Positions 26,747-34,830 of a DNA stretch of 64,000 nucleotides are shown piece after piece. The notes beneath the pieces are model-generated. The model was not told where the DNA came from. It saw only the letters and a program-made list of their open reading frames with translations, and ran no database searches. Each line of letters starts with the position of its first letter. Positions within the stretch are counted from its first letter, which is position 1. A program made the position numbers and the translations under genes. The stretch comes from Brevibacillus sp. JNUCC-41 (GTDB lineage Bacteria; Bacillota; Bacilli; Bacillales; DSM-1321): positions 4,001,501-4,065,500 of the forward strand of contig NZ_CP062163.1 of the NCBI RefSeq assembly GCF_014844095.1. Direction: 5' to 3'.

Positions 26747-28105
26747 GTGAAGATGGAAACTGAAACGAAAGACCTTGTTCAAATGGATAAAGACCATTTA
26801 TGGCATGCGATGCATCGCTATAATGAGAAGGATGCTCCCATGATGGCTACAGAAGGATCCGGCTCATGGTTCACGGATACTAAAGGTGATAAATATCTAG
26901 ATGGGGTTTCCGGTTTATGGTGCTTGAACCTGGGTCACGGGCGAAAAGAGATTGCGCAGGCAGCCTATGAACAAATGATTAACTTATCTTATTTCCCTTT
27001 GACGTTAAGTCATAAGCCGGCAATCGAATTATCTGCAAAAATAAGTGAACATTTAAAGGGCTCCTATACAACGTTTTTTACGAACAGCGGCTCTGAGGCG
27101 AATGAGACAGCTTTTAAAATAGCCAGGCAATATCATTCCCAAAATGGCAATCAGGGTAAATACAAATTCATCTCTAGGTACAGAGCTTATCATGGCAATA
27201 CTTTTGGCGCGCTAAGCGCAACTGCACAGGCAAATCGGAGAGTGAAATATGATCCTGCGGTTCCAGGTTTCCTGCATGTGCCACCGCCGTACAGTTATCG
27301 GAGTCCGTTTGGGGAAAACGTTGAAAATTCCGATTTGCTTGCAGCTGAATATATCGATCAGGTCATTAACTTTGAAGGGGCTGAAACGGTAGCTGGTGTT
27401 ATTCTTGAACCATCCATCTCTGGTGGCGGGGTCCTTATTCCTTCCAAAGAATACTTAACAAGGGTTTCGGAAATCTGTAAGAAGCATGATGTTCTTTTAA
27501 TTGTGGATGAAGTGGTTTCAGGTTTTGGAAGAACCGGAAAAATGTTTGGGTTCATGCACTCCGATGGGGTTCAGCCTGATATTGTTACAATGGCAAAGGG
27601 TTTGACCAGCGGTTATCTTCCCCTTGGAGCAACGGCGGTGAATTCCAGGATTTACGAGAAATTCAAAGAGAACGGAAATTTAAATCATTTCAGGCATGTG
27701 TCAACATATGGAGGCCACCCTGCATCTTGCGCTGTTGCGCTAAAGAACATTGAAATCTTGGAAAATGAAAAAATCGTTCAACGTGTATCTGAGCTTAGTG
27801 AATCGACACTAAGTGAGCTCTTTGAACTGACAGCCCTGGATAAGGTAGGGGAAGTTCGGGGAGTTGGGTTTTTATATGGCATTGAATTAGTGGAAGATAA
27901 AAAGACAAAAACTCCTGTTTCCGATGCGTTCATGGGTAAAATAATCGGGGCTTGCAAGGAAAAGGGTCTTATCATCGGCCGTAATGGTGATACAGTTCCT
28001 GGATATGGAAATGTATTGATCATTGCACCGCCTTTATCTTCGACCGTTGAAGATTTACGCTTTGTCATAGAAACGGTTAAATCCGTTTTATATGAATTAT
28101 GCTAA
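26747..28105 (+). CDS. tpa: Taurine--pyruvate aminotransferase (class III PLP enzyme)
   Basis: A 452-residue class III aminotransferase expected to move the amino group of taurine to pyruvate, giving sulfoacetaldehyde and alanine. Motifs: DKDHLWHAMHRYNEKD at the N-terminus, FFTNSGSEANETAFKIARQYH (phosphate grip), LIVDEVVSGFGRTGKMFGF (Asp that contacts the PLP ring) and TMAKGLTSGYLPLGA with the Schiff-base Lys. The length fits omega-amino acid:pyruvate transaminases. The start is set at GTG 26747, eight bases after AAGGGGG. Its placement right after xsc gives the substrate call. It may also accept 2-aminoethylphosphonate, since no phnW is present nearby. A terminator follows at 28157-28201. 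Confidence 0.87.
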   Translation: MKMETETKDLVQMDKDHLWHAMHRYNEKDAPMMATEGSGSWFTDTKGDKYLDGVSGLWCLNLGHGRKEIAQAAYEQMINLSYFPLTLSHKPAIELSAKISEHLKGSYTTFFTNSGSEANETAFKIARQYHSQNGNQGKYKFISRYRAYHGNTFGALSATAQANRRVKYDPAVPGFLHVPPPYSYRSPFGENVENSDLLAAEYIDQVINFEGAETVAGVILEPSISGGGVLIPSKEYLTRVSEICKKHDVLLIVDEVVSGFGRTGKMFGFMHSDGVQPDIVTMAKGLTSGYLPLGATAVNSRIYEKFKENGNLNHFRHVSTYGGHPASCAVALKNIEILENEKIVQRVSELSESTLSELFELTALDKVGEVRGVGFLYGIELVEDKKTKTPVSDAFMGKIIGACKEKGLIIGRNGDTVPGYGNVLIIAPPLSSTVEDLRFVIETVKSVLYELC

Positions 28106-28156
28106 TAAAAATAGATGATTGAGCTTTAGGGACTATATATAGACGAAAAGTGAAGA

Positions 28157-28201
28157 TGGGCATGACATGTCTAACCGTTATGACATCCATGTCCATTTTT
28201 T
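28157..28201 (+). terminator. Terminator after tpa
   Basis: GGGCATGACATGTC (28158-28171) pairs with GACATCCATGTCC (28182-28194) through a slightly imperfect stem, followed by six T. Confidence 0.6.
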
Positions 28202-28252
28202 CATGGTGGGTCTAACAGGGGGAAAACAGGAGAATCCGAAGTAGGAGGAAAT

Positions 28253-29002
28253 ATGCAATCACAACATAGGTTATTGGTGGTTCTTGCACATCCCGATGAT
28301 GAGTCATTCCTGTGTGGCGGCACCATTGCCAAAATGTCTGAGCGAGGTGTTCATATTACATTACTTTGTGCGACAAAAGGCGAAATGGGCAGGCGTATGG
28401 GAAATCCCATCATTACAACAAGGGAGGCATTGCCTGAACTAAGGGTAGAGGAGTTAAAAAGAGCTTGTGAAGAATTGGGGATAAGCGACCTGCGATTTTT
28501 AAACGTAAGGGATAAAACGATTGAATTTGAAAGCTTCGATTTATTGGCTGAGAGAATCGTAAAGGTGATTCGTGAAGTTCAACCGGGTGCACTAGTAACA
28601 TTCCACGGAAAATATGGGGGGCATCCAGACCATTGTGCGATAGGCCGTGCTGCCGAATTTGCTTTTCTAAAATCCGGTGATCCCGATTATTATCCAGATT
28701 CAGTATTTCCAGCTTTTAAGGTTCATAGTCTATTCTTTGTCCTTTGGCATGCTTTTTATGATGAATGGATAAAAGAAAACGGGATGAGCAGTATCACAAG
28801 AGTGAATATTGCAGGGACTTTACAGAAAAAAATCCGTGCCTTAAGATCCCATCGTTCCCAGACCCTGGCCGTATCTGAATTGTGGGGGAATCAAAATCCA
28901 AGCTTGCCATATTTAAAGAATTCCGAGTGTTTTATTAAAGGGAATTCACCTACCAATATAGAAGAAACCGATTTTTTTCAAACGATTGAAAGGTTGGGAT
29001 GA
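28253..29002 (+). CDS. PIG-L/LmbE-family zinc deacetylase
   Basis: A 249-residue Zn-dependent N-deacetylase of the PIG-L/LmbE/BshB family. The metal and catalytic motif is VLAHPDDESFLCGGTIA (HPDDE at about residues 12-16), with the second site in TFHGKYGGHPDHCAIGRAAE. Relatives remove acetyl groups from N-acetylglucosaminyl compounds (bacillithiol and mycothiol synthesis, GPI). Here it sits between tpa and the YeiH exporter in a taurine-type cluster, so it could deacetylate an N-acetylated amine such as N-acetyltaurine or act on a bacillithiol conjugate. Both are inferences. The start ATG follows GTAGGAGGAAAT. It is separated from tpa by a likely terminator and from yeiH by 45 bases. Confidence 0.88.
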   Translation: MQSQHRLLVVLAHPDDESFLCGGTIAKMSERGVHITLLCATKGEMGRRMGNPIITTREALPELRVEELKRACEELGISDLRFLNVRDKTIEFESFDLLAERIVKVIREVQPGALVTFHGKYGGHPDHCAIGRAAEFAFLKSGDPDYYPDSVFPAFKVHSLFFVLWHAFYDEWIKENGMSSITRVNIAGTLQKKIRALRSHRSQTLAVSELWGNQNPSLPYLKNSECFIKGNSPTNIEETDFFQTIERLG

Positions 29003-29047
29003 TCCGTAATTTGGGCTTTAGTTTATCTGGAAAGGGGGAAGGAATAT

Positions 29048-30100
29048 ATGGAATTAGAAAAATATGAGCCACTGGAAGAAACACCGCAAGAACAGAAAAA
29101 GTTGCTTCAAAACAGGGTGGTTTTGTGGCTGAGCGGTATCGCTTTCACCTTTTTTATTGCCCTCTTAGGCTTGGGGCTGTCCAAGATTGCAGGATTCAAT
29201 CGAATCGGTCCACTTGCTTGCTCGATCATCATTGCCGTGATTTATCGTCAAATTGCGGGATATCCAGAAAAGTTCCGGACGGGAATAGAATTTTCCGCAA
29301 AAAAACTTTTGCGTTTTGCCATTATTTTATACGGGTTGAAATTGAATATCGATGTGATTTTCAATCAGGGTCTGCCATTGTTGGTACGTGACATAGGAAC
29401 AGTGACTTTTGCAATAGTCGTGATGGTCCTGATTGCAAAGTGGTTTAAGGCAGATGCCTCCATTTCCCTTCTTCTTGCTGTAGGAACCGGAATATGCGGT
29501 GCAGCAGCCATCGCGGCAATATCTCCTATCGTGAAAGCGAAGGAAGAAGATACAGCCATAGGTGTCGGGATAATCGCGTTAATGGGAACACTTTTCTCCA
29601 TTGTTTATACACTTTTACGTCCGGTCCTTCCGCTATCTGCTTTGGATTATGGAATTTGGTCTGGGATCAGTCTTCATGAAATCGCCCATGTTGCCTTGGC
29701 GGGAGCACCGGCGGGTGAAGATGCGCTAGCGATTGCACTTCTTGCAAAATTGGGCCGTGTCTTTTTACTTATCCCATTATGTTTCATTTTTATGTATTGG
29801 ATGAAAAAACGCACAACCGGGAAAATGGGCCATGATGCCAAAATTGATTTTCCATGGTTCCTCGTTGGTTTTATAATCATGAGTCTAATAGGAAGTTATG
29901 TGTTTGGAACGTATATCACGGTGACTCCTCTCGTAATGGATGGTATTTCCAAAACGACTACATTTATATTGACAATGGCCATGATCGGTCTTGGACTGAA
30001 TGTTAGCCTGCAGGCACTGCGGACAAAAGCCATGCGTCCTCTTTTAGCCATGACCATTACTTCTTTGCTGCTCTCGATAATCTCGTACTTTATCGTTTAA
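29048..30100 (+). CDS. YeiH-family putative sulfate/sulfite exporter
   Basis: A 350-residue membrane protein with about ten helices from the YeiH/UPF0324 family, often named putative sulfate exporter. Visible marks include a cytoplasmic N-terminus, GLGLSKIAGFNRIGPLACSIIIAV, AVGTGICGAAAIAAISPIVKA with a conserved CGA, and LHEIAHVALAGAPAGEDAL. In this cluster it can remove the sulfite (or sulfate formed from it) released by Xsc. The start ATG follows AAAGGGGGAAGG. A clear terminator ends the unit at 30171-30201. The transported ion is not proven for most family members. Confidence 0.88.
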   Translation: MELEKYEPLEETPQEQKKLLQNRVVLWLSGIAFTFFIALLGLGLSKIAGFNRIGPLACSIIIAVIYRQIAGYPEKFRTGIEFSAKKLLRFAIILYGLKLNIDVIFNQGLPLLVRDIGTVTFAIVVMVLIAKWFKADASISLLLAVGTGICGAAAIAAISPIVKAKEEDTAIGVGIIALMGTLFSIVYTLLRPVLPLSALDYGIWSGISLHEIAHVALAGAPAGEDALAIALLAKLGRVFLLIPLCFIFMYWMKKRTTGKMGHDAKIDFPWFLVGFIIMSLIGSYVFGTYITVTPLVMDGISKTTTFILTMAMIGLGLNVSLQALRTKAMRPLLAMTITSLLLSIISYFIV

Positions 30101-30169
30101 TAGATAAGATTTACTATTTTTCCCCATTAAATATGCCTGAAACGTGATAAAGGTTGCATATAGGATAAA

Positions 30170-30201
30170 CCCTGAATACATAAATCTATTCAGGTTTTTT
30201 T
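30170..30201 (+). terminator. Terminator after the YeiH gene
   Basis: CCTGAAT (30171-30177) pairs with ATTCAGG (30188-30194), followed by seven T. Confidence 0.8.
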
Positions 30202-30285
30202 CATCTGAAGAAACGTTTTATTGGAAAAGAAGGAGTGGAAAAAAGGTAGAATCCTAATTTAAGGAAAAATCAACCGTCGGCATGT

Positions 30286-30346
30286 TTGAATATTATAATT
30301 ATTTGGTTTACAATATAAGAACTGATACGAACATTATGATGTCTTT
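30286..30346 (+). promoter_or_regulatory. Autoregulated promoter and operator of the GntR gene
   Basis: The -35 is TTGAAT (30286-30291), a 17-base spacer follows, and the -10 is TACAAT (30309-30314). The operator block 30323-30346 starts TGATACGAACATT and contains ACAT-N4-ATGT. It is the third copy of the motif found before the permease and xsc, which suggests that the regulator also controls itself. Confidence 0.78.
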
Positions 30347-30366
30347 TTCTGTTTGGAGGAAATTTT

Positions 30367-31074
30367 ATGGAGTTAGACTTTAAAAATCCAATCCCTTTAC
30401 ATGCTCAATTGAAAACCATATTGGAAAATCAGATTTTGGAAGGTTATTATAAAGATAAAATCCCGAGTGAAAGGGAACTCATGGATATGTATTCTGTCAG
30501 CAGGAGCACTGTACGGGAAGCCGTATCCATCCTGGTTCGTGAGGGGATATTGGAAAAAAGGCATGGGAAGGGAACGTTCGTTTCCCTTAAACCTGTACAA
30601 GAATGGCTTAAGATGATAAGTTTTACGGAAACCACTAAAAGCATGGGCATTGAACTACTTGATCATGGCCGTGTAATGACACCTGAAAATATAGCTGATG
30701 CAAATGGGTTTGATGATGAATCTTACCATATTAAAAGGCTGCGGTTGCAGGGGGATGTCCCAATAGCCATAGAATTGCATTATTATTCTTTGGACCTAGG
30801 AAAAAAATTGACGAAATTCGATTTAAGTACAACCGTATTGTATGATGCACTCGAAGGTGATCTAAACATTGACTTTTGTGAAGCGGAACAAATCATAACC
30901 TGCGGCTTCCCAACAAAAGAAGATGCAGAACATTTAGGAATAGCCGAAACGATGTGCTTGCTGATTACAGAACGAATGATTTTTGATTCTGATGGTAACT
31001 TAGTAGAATATTATAAAGGGTTATTCCGATCGGATATGTACTCATTCGCAATGAAAATGTCTCGGAAGAATTGA
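30367..31074 (+). CDS. GntR/HutC-family regulator (PhnF-like) of the taurine/2-AEP cluster
   Basis: A 235-residue GntR repressor of the HutC/UTRA subfamily. The winged helix covers about residues 5-75 (PIPLHAQLKTILENQIL, IPSERELMDMYSVSRSTVREAVSILVREGILEKRHGKGTFV). The UTRA ligand domain follows (about 90-230) with ESYHIKRLRLQGDVPIAIELHYY and LVEYYKGLFRSDMYSF. Relatives include PhnF, FrlR and DasR, which sense small phosphorylated or amino compounds. It lies at the end of the cluster and shares its operator with the permease and xsc promoters. The effector is unknown; taurine, sulfoacetaldehyde, 2-AEP or phosphonoacetaldehyde are candidates. The start ATG follows TGGAGGA, and a strong terminator follows. 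Confidence 0.92.
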   Translation: MELDFKNPIPLHAQLKTILENQILEGYYKDKIPSERELMDMYSVSRSTVREAVSILVREGILEKRHGKGTFVSLKPVQEWLKMISFTETTKSMGIELLDHGRVMTPENIADANGFDDESYHIKRLRLQGDVPIAIELHYYSLDLGKKLTKFDLSTTVLYDALEGDLNIDFCEAEQIITCGFPTKEDAEHLGIAETMCLLITERMIFDSDGNLVEYYKGLFRSDMYSFAMKMSRKN

Positions 31075-31088
31075 TTTTGCACATAAAG

Positions 31089-31131
31089 TGACCTAAGCCT
31101 TTCTAAGAAGCAGAGAGGCTTAGGTCATTTT
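31089..31131 (+). terminator. Terminator of the GntR gene
   Basis: A 12-bp perfect stem (TGACCTAAGCCT at 31089-31100 with its complement at 31116-31127) is followed by TTTT. Confidence 0.78.
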
Positions 31132-31663
31132 CGCTTCTAATATCATTGAGTTAGTCGATTATTTTGAACCGTATTAAAACGCCATTCAAAACTTTCTATT
31201 AAAACCCGATTAGCTATAATATGATTTACCACCGGGTTCAACGTAGTTTTAGGGTAGAAAAATGGCTGATTTAGTTGAGACAATATATAAAGTAAATCTA
31301 TAATATTCAACGTACACATTGATTGGACTTTATGAAAGGATTGGCTGTTTCATGAAATAACCGCTTCTTCAGTCTTTCAAGACAAATCGTTCCCCCAGGC
31401 GCTCCAAGTCAAATCCTTAAATGCCTATTTATGCATACTCGTACAAAAAACGATTCGAAAACAAAGGTAGTCAATAAGGTTGCACACAATGAAAAGTAGA
31501 CCAGAACTTCGTTGCAGCGACTGACCTCTCCAGACATGCCAAGCGACACATAACAACCACAAAGAAAATTACCACGAATGGGCTGTTTAGAGATAAAAAT
31601 AAAGAAATGATCCAGGTGAAAAAAGCTGAAATATGGACTATATGGGTGAAAGGAGTAATTTCC
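31132..31663. other. Intergenic region before the second sigma-54 activator
   Basis: About 530 bases without a supported gene. Short open frames on both strands have no ribosome site. No -24/-12 promoter or palindrome was recognised. Confidence 0.5.
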
Positions 31664-33079
31664 TTGAAAGAGCAATCAAATAATAAAAACAATGCTTCAA
31701 TTAGTGAAAATAGCATAGGCTGGTGGAAATCAATTATAGAATCAATCAATGATGGTGTTTTAGTGATTGATCATAATGGGTATGTAAGGATGATCAATCC
31801 TGAATATACACGTATTACAGGTGTTACTGCTGAAATCATAGGGAAGCCACTGGTAAAATATCGGCCCGGAGCGCAACTTACAAAAACACTAAAAGATTGT
31901 CAATGTCGTGTTGGAGTTTACCGAAAGACAAAAGACCGAGAATATGTGGTTGATATGGCTCCAATTATTCTCAATGAACAGGTTGTTGGCGCTGTGTCCG
32001 TCTGCAAAAGTTTAACTGAAGTTCATAAATTGTCAATTGAACTTCAAAAACAAAACGAGAAAGTCCGGCAGCTTAAAAAGCAGATGAATTCGCTTTATCA
32101 AGTAAAATACACTTTTGATGACATCATTGGAAAAGATGGCGGGTTGAAGGACGTTGTGTATGTGGCAAAACGGGTTTCCGATTCCAACTTTCCAATTTTA
32201 ATTATCGGCGAGAGCGGGACAGGAAAAGAATTATTCGCACAGGCTATTCATCATAAAAGCCATCGTGGTAATAAGCCTTTTATTCCAGTTAATTGTGCGT
32301 CTATTCCACCTTCTTTATTAGAAAGTGAGTTATTCGGTTATGGAGATGGGGCCTTTACCAATGCAAAAAAAGGCGGTAAAATCGGCTTATTTGAAATGGC
32401 AGACCAGGGTACGCTCTTTTTGGATGAAATTGGTGATATGTCATATGATCTTCAGGCTAAGTTACTCAGGGTGTTACAAGAAAGTAAGATCAGAAGAGTA
32501 GGAGAAACAGAAGAGCGAAATATTGATGTCAGGATTATTGCCGCTACACACCGTGATCTACAACAGCTTGTAAATAAAAATCATTTTCGCGGAGATTTGT
32601 TTTATAGACTTAATGTTATAGGCTTAAAGATAGCACCTCTTCGAGAACGAAGAGAGGATATCCCTGAACTGGTTCAATCATTGCTTTGTTCGTCATTAAC
32701 TCCATCAGCTAAGGAGGGTTCTATGTATACTATTGACGAACAAACTTTAGAATTTTTACGGGCATATGAATGGCCTGGCAATGTTCGAGAATTGAGAAAT
32801 GTGATCGACTATGCAACTTGTATGGCAGAAGGTATGGAGATAAAGATCCAACACCTACCTGATGTATTGATGAAGCTCGAATTGAATCGCTTAGATTCTA
32901 CTCTAAAACCAAACGGTCAAACACTAAAGGACATAACGGAAGAAGCAGAATCAAAATTCATCCAAGAAATTTTGGGGCAGTTTGGAAATGATATGGAAGG
33001 AAGAAAAAAAACCGCAAATTCTCTAGGGGTGTCTTTGGCCACCTTATATAATAAAATGAAAAAATACTGTATTATTTAA
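31664..33079 (+). CDS. PAS-domain sigma-54-dependent activator with variant GAFTNA loop
   Basis: An enhancer-binding protein of 471 residues from TTG 31664, which follows AGGAG by 8 bases. An in-frame ATG at 31607 has no ribosome site. The PAS domain (IIESINDGVLVIDHNGYVRMINPEY) is followed by a coiled-coil linker (LQKQNEKVRQLKKQMN). The AAA+ domain carries Walker A GESGTGKE and Walker B LFLDEIGD. The Fis-type HTH is KKTANSLGVSLATLYNKMKK. The sigma-54 contact loop reads GAFTNA rather than GAFTGA, an Asn in place of the second Gly. Three identical-type palindromes lie just downstream, ahead of a sigma-54 promoter for the CitMHS/AtuA operon, which is its likely target. Confidence 0.92.
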   Translation: MKEQSNNKNNASISENSIGWWKSIIESINDGVLVIDHNGYVRMINPEYTRITGVTAEIIGKPLVKYRPGAQLTKTLKDCQCRVGVYRKTKDREYVVDMAPIILNEQVVGAVSVCKSLTEVHKLSIELQKQNEKVRQLKKQMNSLYQVKYTFDDIIGKDGGLKDVVYVAKRVSDSNFPILIIGESGTGKELFAQAIHHKSHRGNKPFIPVNCASIPPSLLESELFGYGDGAFTNAKKGGKIGLFEMADQGTLFLDEIGDMSYDLQAKLLRVLQESKIRRVGETEERNIDVRIIAATHRDLQQLVNKNHFRGDLFYRLNVIGLKIAPLRERREDIPELVQSLLCSSLTPSAKEGSMYTIDEQTLEFLRAYEWPGNVRELRNVIDYATCMAEGMEIKIQHLPDVLMKLELNRLDSTLKPNGQTLKDITEEAESKFIQEILGQFGNDMEGRKKTANSLGVSLATLYNKMKKYCII

Positions 33080-33085
33080 AGTGAT

Positions 33086-33206
33086 TTCTAAAAAGTTAGA
33101 ATAATATCCATCGAATTCTAAAAAATTAGAAATCAACCAAGGCTATAGAATAGGGGATAAAGTAATTTATTTGAGAATCTTAGTGAAATTTTCTAAAAAA
33201 TTAGAA
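33086..33206. promoter_or_regulatory. Three palindromic enhancer sites (TTCTAA-N4-TTAGAA)
   Basis: Perfect inverted repeats occur at 33086-33101, 33116-33131 and 33191-33206. Each is TTCTAA, four central bases, TTAGAA. The first two start 30 bases apart and the third 75 bases further on. They lie 170-290 bases upstream of a -24/-12 promoter, as expected for binding sites of a sigma-54 activator. Confidence 0.82.
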
Positions 33207-33222
33207 TTTGAATCCACTATAA

Positions 33223-33253
33223 ATGAAAGCGCTAGCAACAAAGTGCTTTCTTT
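33223..33253 (+). terminator. Terminator of the activator gene overlapping a cre-like site
   Basis: AAAGCGCT pairs with AGTGCTTT (one G-U pair), followed by eight T. The same bases 33223-33239 read ATGAAAGCGCTAGCAAC, which matches the CcpA cre consensus except for the last position. It may be both. Confidence 0.6.
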
Positions 33254-33370
33254 TTTTTGTTTTTAAAATTTTTAAATGAGTACTTAAATAACTGATAAAT
33301 CAGCATTAGAGTGAACAAACACCTAAGAAAATCAAACTGCAATAATAATTTACATATTACATTCTTTGTT

Positions 33371-33387
33371 TAGGCATGGTTCTTGCA
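33371..33387 (+). promoter_or_regulatory. Sigma-54 promoter of the CitMHS/AtuA operon
   Basis: TAGGCATGGTTCTTGCA has GG at 33373-33374 and GC at 33385-33386, exactly 12 apart, close to TGGCAC-N5-TTGCA. It is followed about 130 bases later by the transporter start. Confidence 0.8.
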
Positions 33388-33518
33388 AAAGTATAGTACA
33401 CAGCAAAACTCTTATAGAAAGGGTAATGAAATCCTTGGAAATATGCCTCGTGGGGAAAATTTTTTTCATCTGGGCTATGCAGTAAACATTCAAATTACGA
33501 CTCATTGGGAGGGATTAT

Positions 33519-34823
33519 ATGTTAGCTATTTTAGGTTTCTTGACAATAGGGGTTTTCCTTTACCTCATTATGACAAAACGTTTATCAGTCTTGATTGCTC
33601 TGGTGTTGGTGCCGATCGTTTTTTCTTTAATTGGCGGATTTGGCTTGGGGATAGGAGAAATGATGTTAGCTGGTATCGTAAAGGTTGCTCCTACGGGAAT
33701 TATGGTGGCTTTTGCTGTTTTATATTTTGGACTGATGATGGATACGGGTTTGTTTGATCCAATCGTATCTAAGATGCTTCTTATCGTGAAAGGAGATCCC
33801 TTAAAAGTGGTGGTGGGCACGGCTGTTATCACAATGCTTGTATCCTTGGATGGGGATGGTGCTTCTACTTTTATGATAACTGTTTCCGCTTTCCTTCCTC
33901 TTTATAAGAGATTGAAGATGAATCCTCTCATTTTAGCAGGTGTAGTTGCTTTGGGCGCCGGTGTCATGAATCTTGCACCATGGGGCGGTCCAACAGCAAG
34001 GGCGATGGCAACTTTAAATGTCACTTCTGCTCAACTGTTTAATCCTATTCTACCTGCTATGGTTGCAGGTGTCCTATGGGTGTTGTTTTCATCCTATTTG
34101 CTTGGAAAAAGAGAAAGGGAAAGATTAGGGATTATAGATATGGGGGAAAAGGACAACATAGCTTTTCAAGAATTAGCGGCAACGACGTTAGAATTTAAGC
34201 GACCCCAACTTTTTTGGTTCAATCTTATTTTGACACTGATTCTTCTCATCGCTTTAATCAAAGTATGGCTTCCACTACCTACTTTATTTATTATTGCTTT
34301 TACAATTGCTTTATTGGTGAATTACCCAAACCAAAAACAACAGATGGAGCGGATCACAAGTCATGCAAACAACGTTGTTATGGTTTCGACCATGATTTTT
34401 GCGGCGGGGATTTTTACCGGTATTTTGACCGGAACAAAAATGATTGATGCTATGGCGTTTTCAATGGTGTCGGTTATTCCTGAAGCGATGGCGGGCTACT
34501 TGCCTATTTTGACAGCTATAACAAGCATGCCTCTAAGTTTAGTTTTTACACCGGATGCTTACTATTTTGGAGTTTTACCTATCATTAGTCAAACCGCTTC
34601 TACTTTTGGAATTGATCCCATCGAAGTGGGCCGGGCAGCTATACTGGGGCAAATGACAACCGGCTTCCCATTAAGTCCATTAACAGCCTCTACGTTTATT
34701 CTTATAGGAATGACAGGCGTTGATTTAGGGGATCATCAGCGTTTTATTTTTAAATGGGCATTTGGAACAACAATTATCATGACTATCGTAGCCCTGCTAA
34801 CAGGAGCTATTACTATTATTTGA
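33519..34823 (+). CDS. CitMHS-family carboxylate transporter
   Basis: A 434-residue membrane protein with about 11-12 helices from the citrate-Mg2+/Ca2+:H+ symporter (CitM/CitH) family. Visible features are the N-terminal MLAILGFLTIGVFLYLIMTKR, VSLDGDGASTFMITVSAFLPLYKRL (conserved D-G-D-G loop), and PWGGPTARAMATLNV. It should import a metal-chelated di- or tricarboxylate. The start ATG follows GGGAGGG. It is the first gene after the sigma-54 promoter and is followed within 8 bases by an AtuA-family gene. The substrate is therefore probably not plain citrate but an acid used by the AtuA pair. Confidence 0.88.
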   Translation: MLAILGFLTIGVFLYLIMTKRLSVLIALVLVPIVFSLIGGFGLGIGEMMLAGIVKVAPTGIMVAFAVLYFGLMMDTGLFDPIVSKMLLIVKGDPLKVVVGTAVITMLVSLDGDGASTFMITVSAFLPLYKRLKMNPLILAGVVALGAGVMNLAPWGGPTARAMATLNVTSAQLFNPILPAMVAGVLWVLFSSYLLGKRERERLGIIDMGEKDNIAFQELAATTLEFKRPQLFWFNLILTLILLIALIKVWLPLPTLFIIAFTIALLVNYPNQKQQMERITSHANNVVMVSTMIFAAGIFTGILTGTKMIDAMAFSMVSVIPEAMAGYLPILTAITSMPLSLVFTPDAYYFGVLPIISQTASTFGIDPIEVGRAAILGQMTTGFPLSPLTASTFILIGMTGVDLGDHQRFIFKWAFGTTIIMTIVALLTGAITII

Positions 34824-34830
34824 GGTGATT

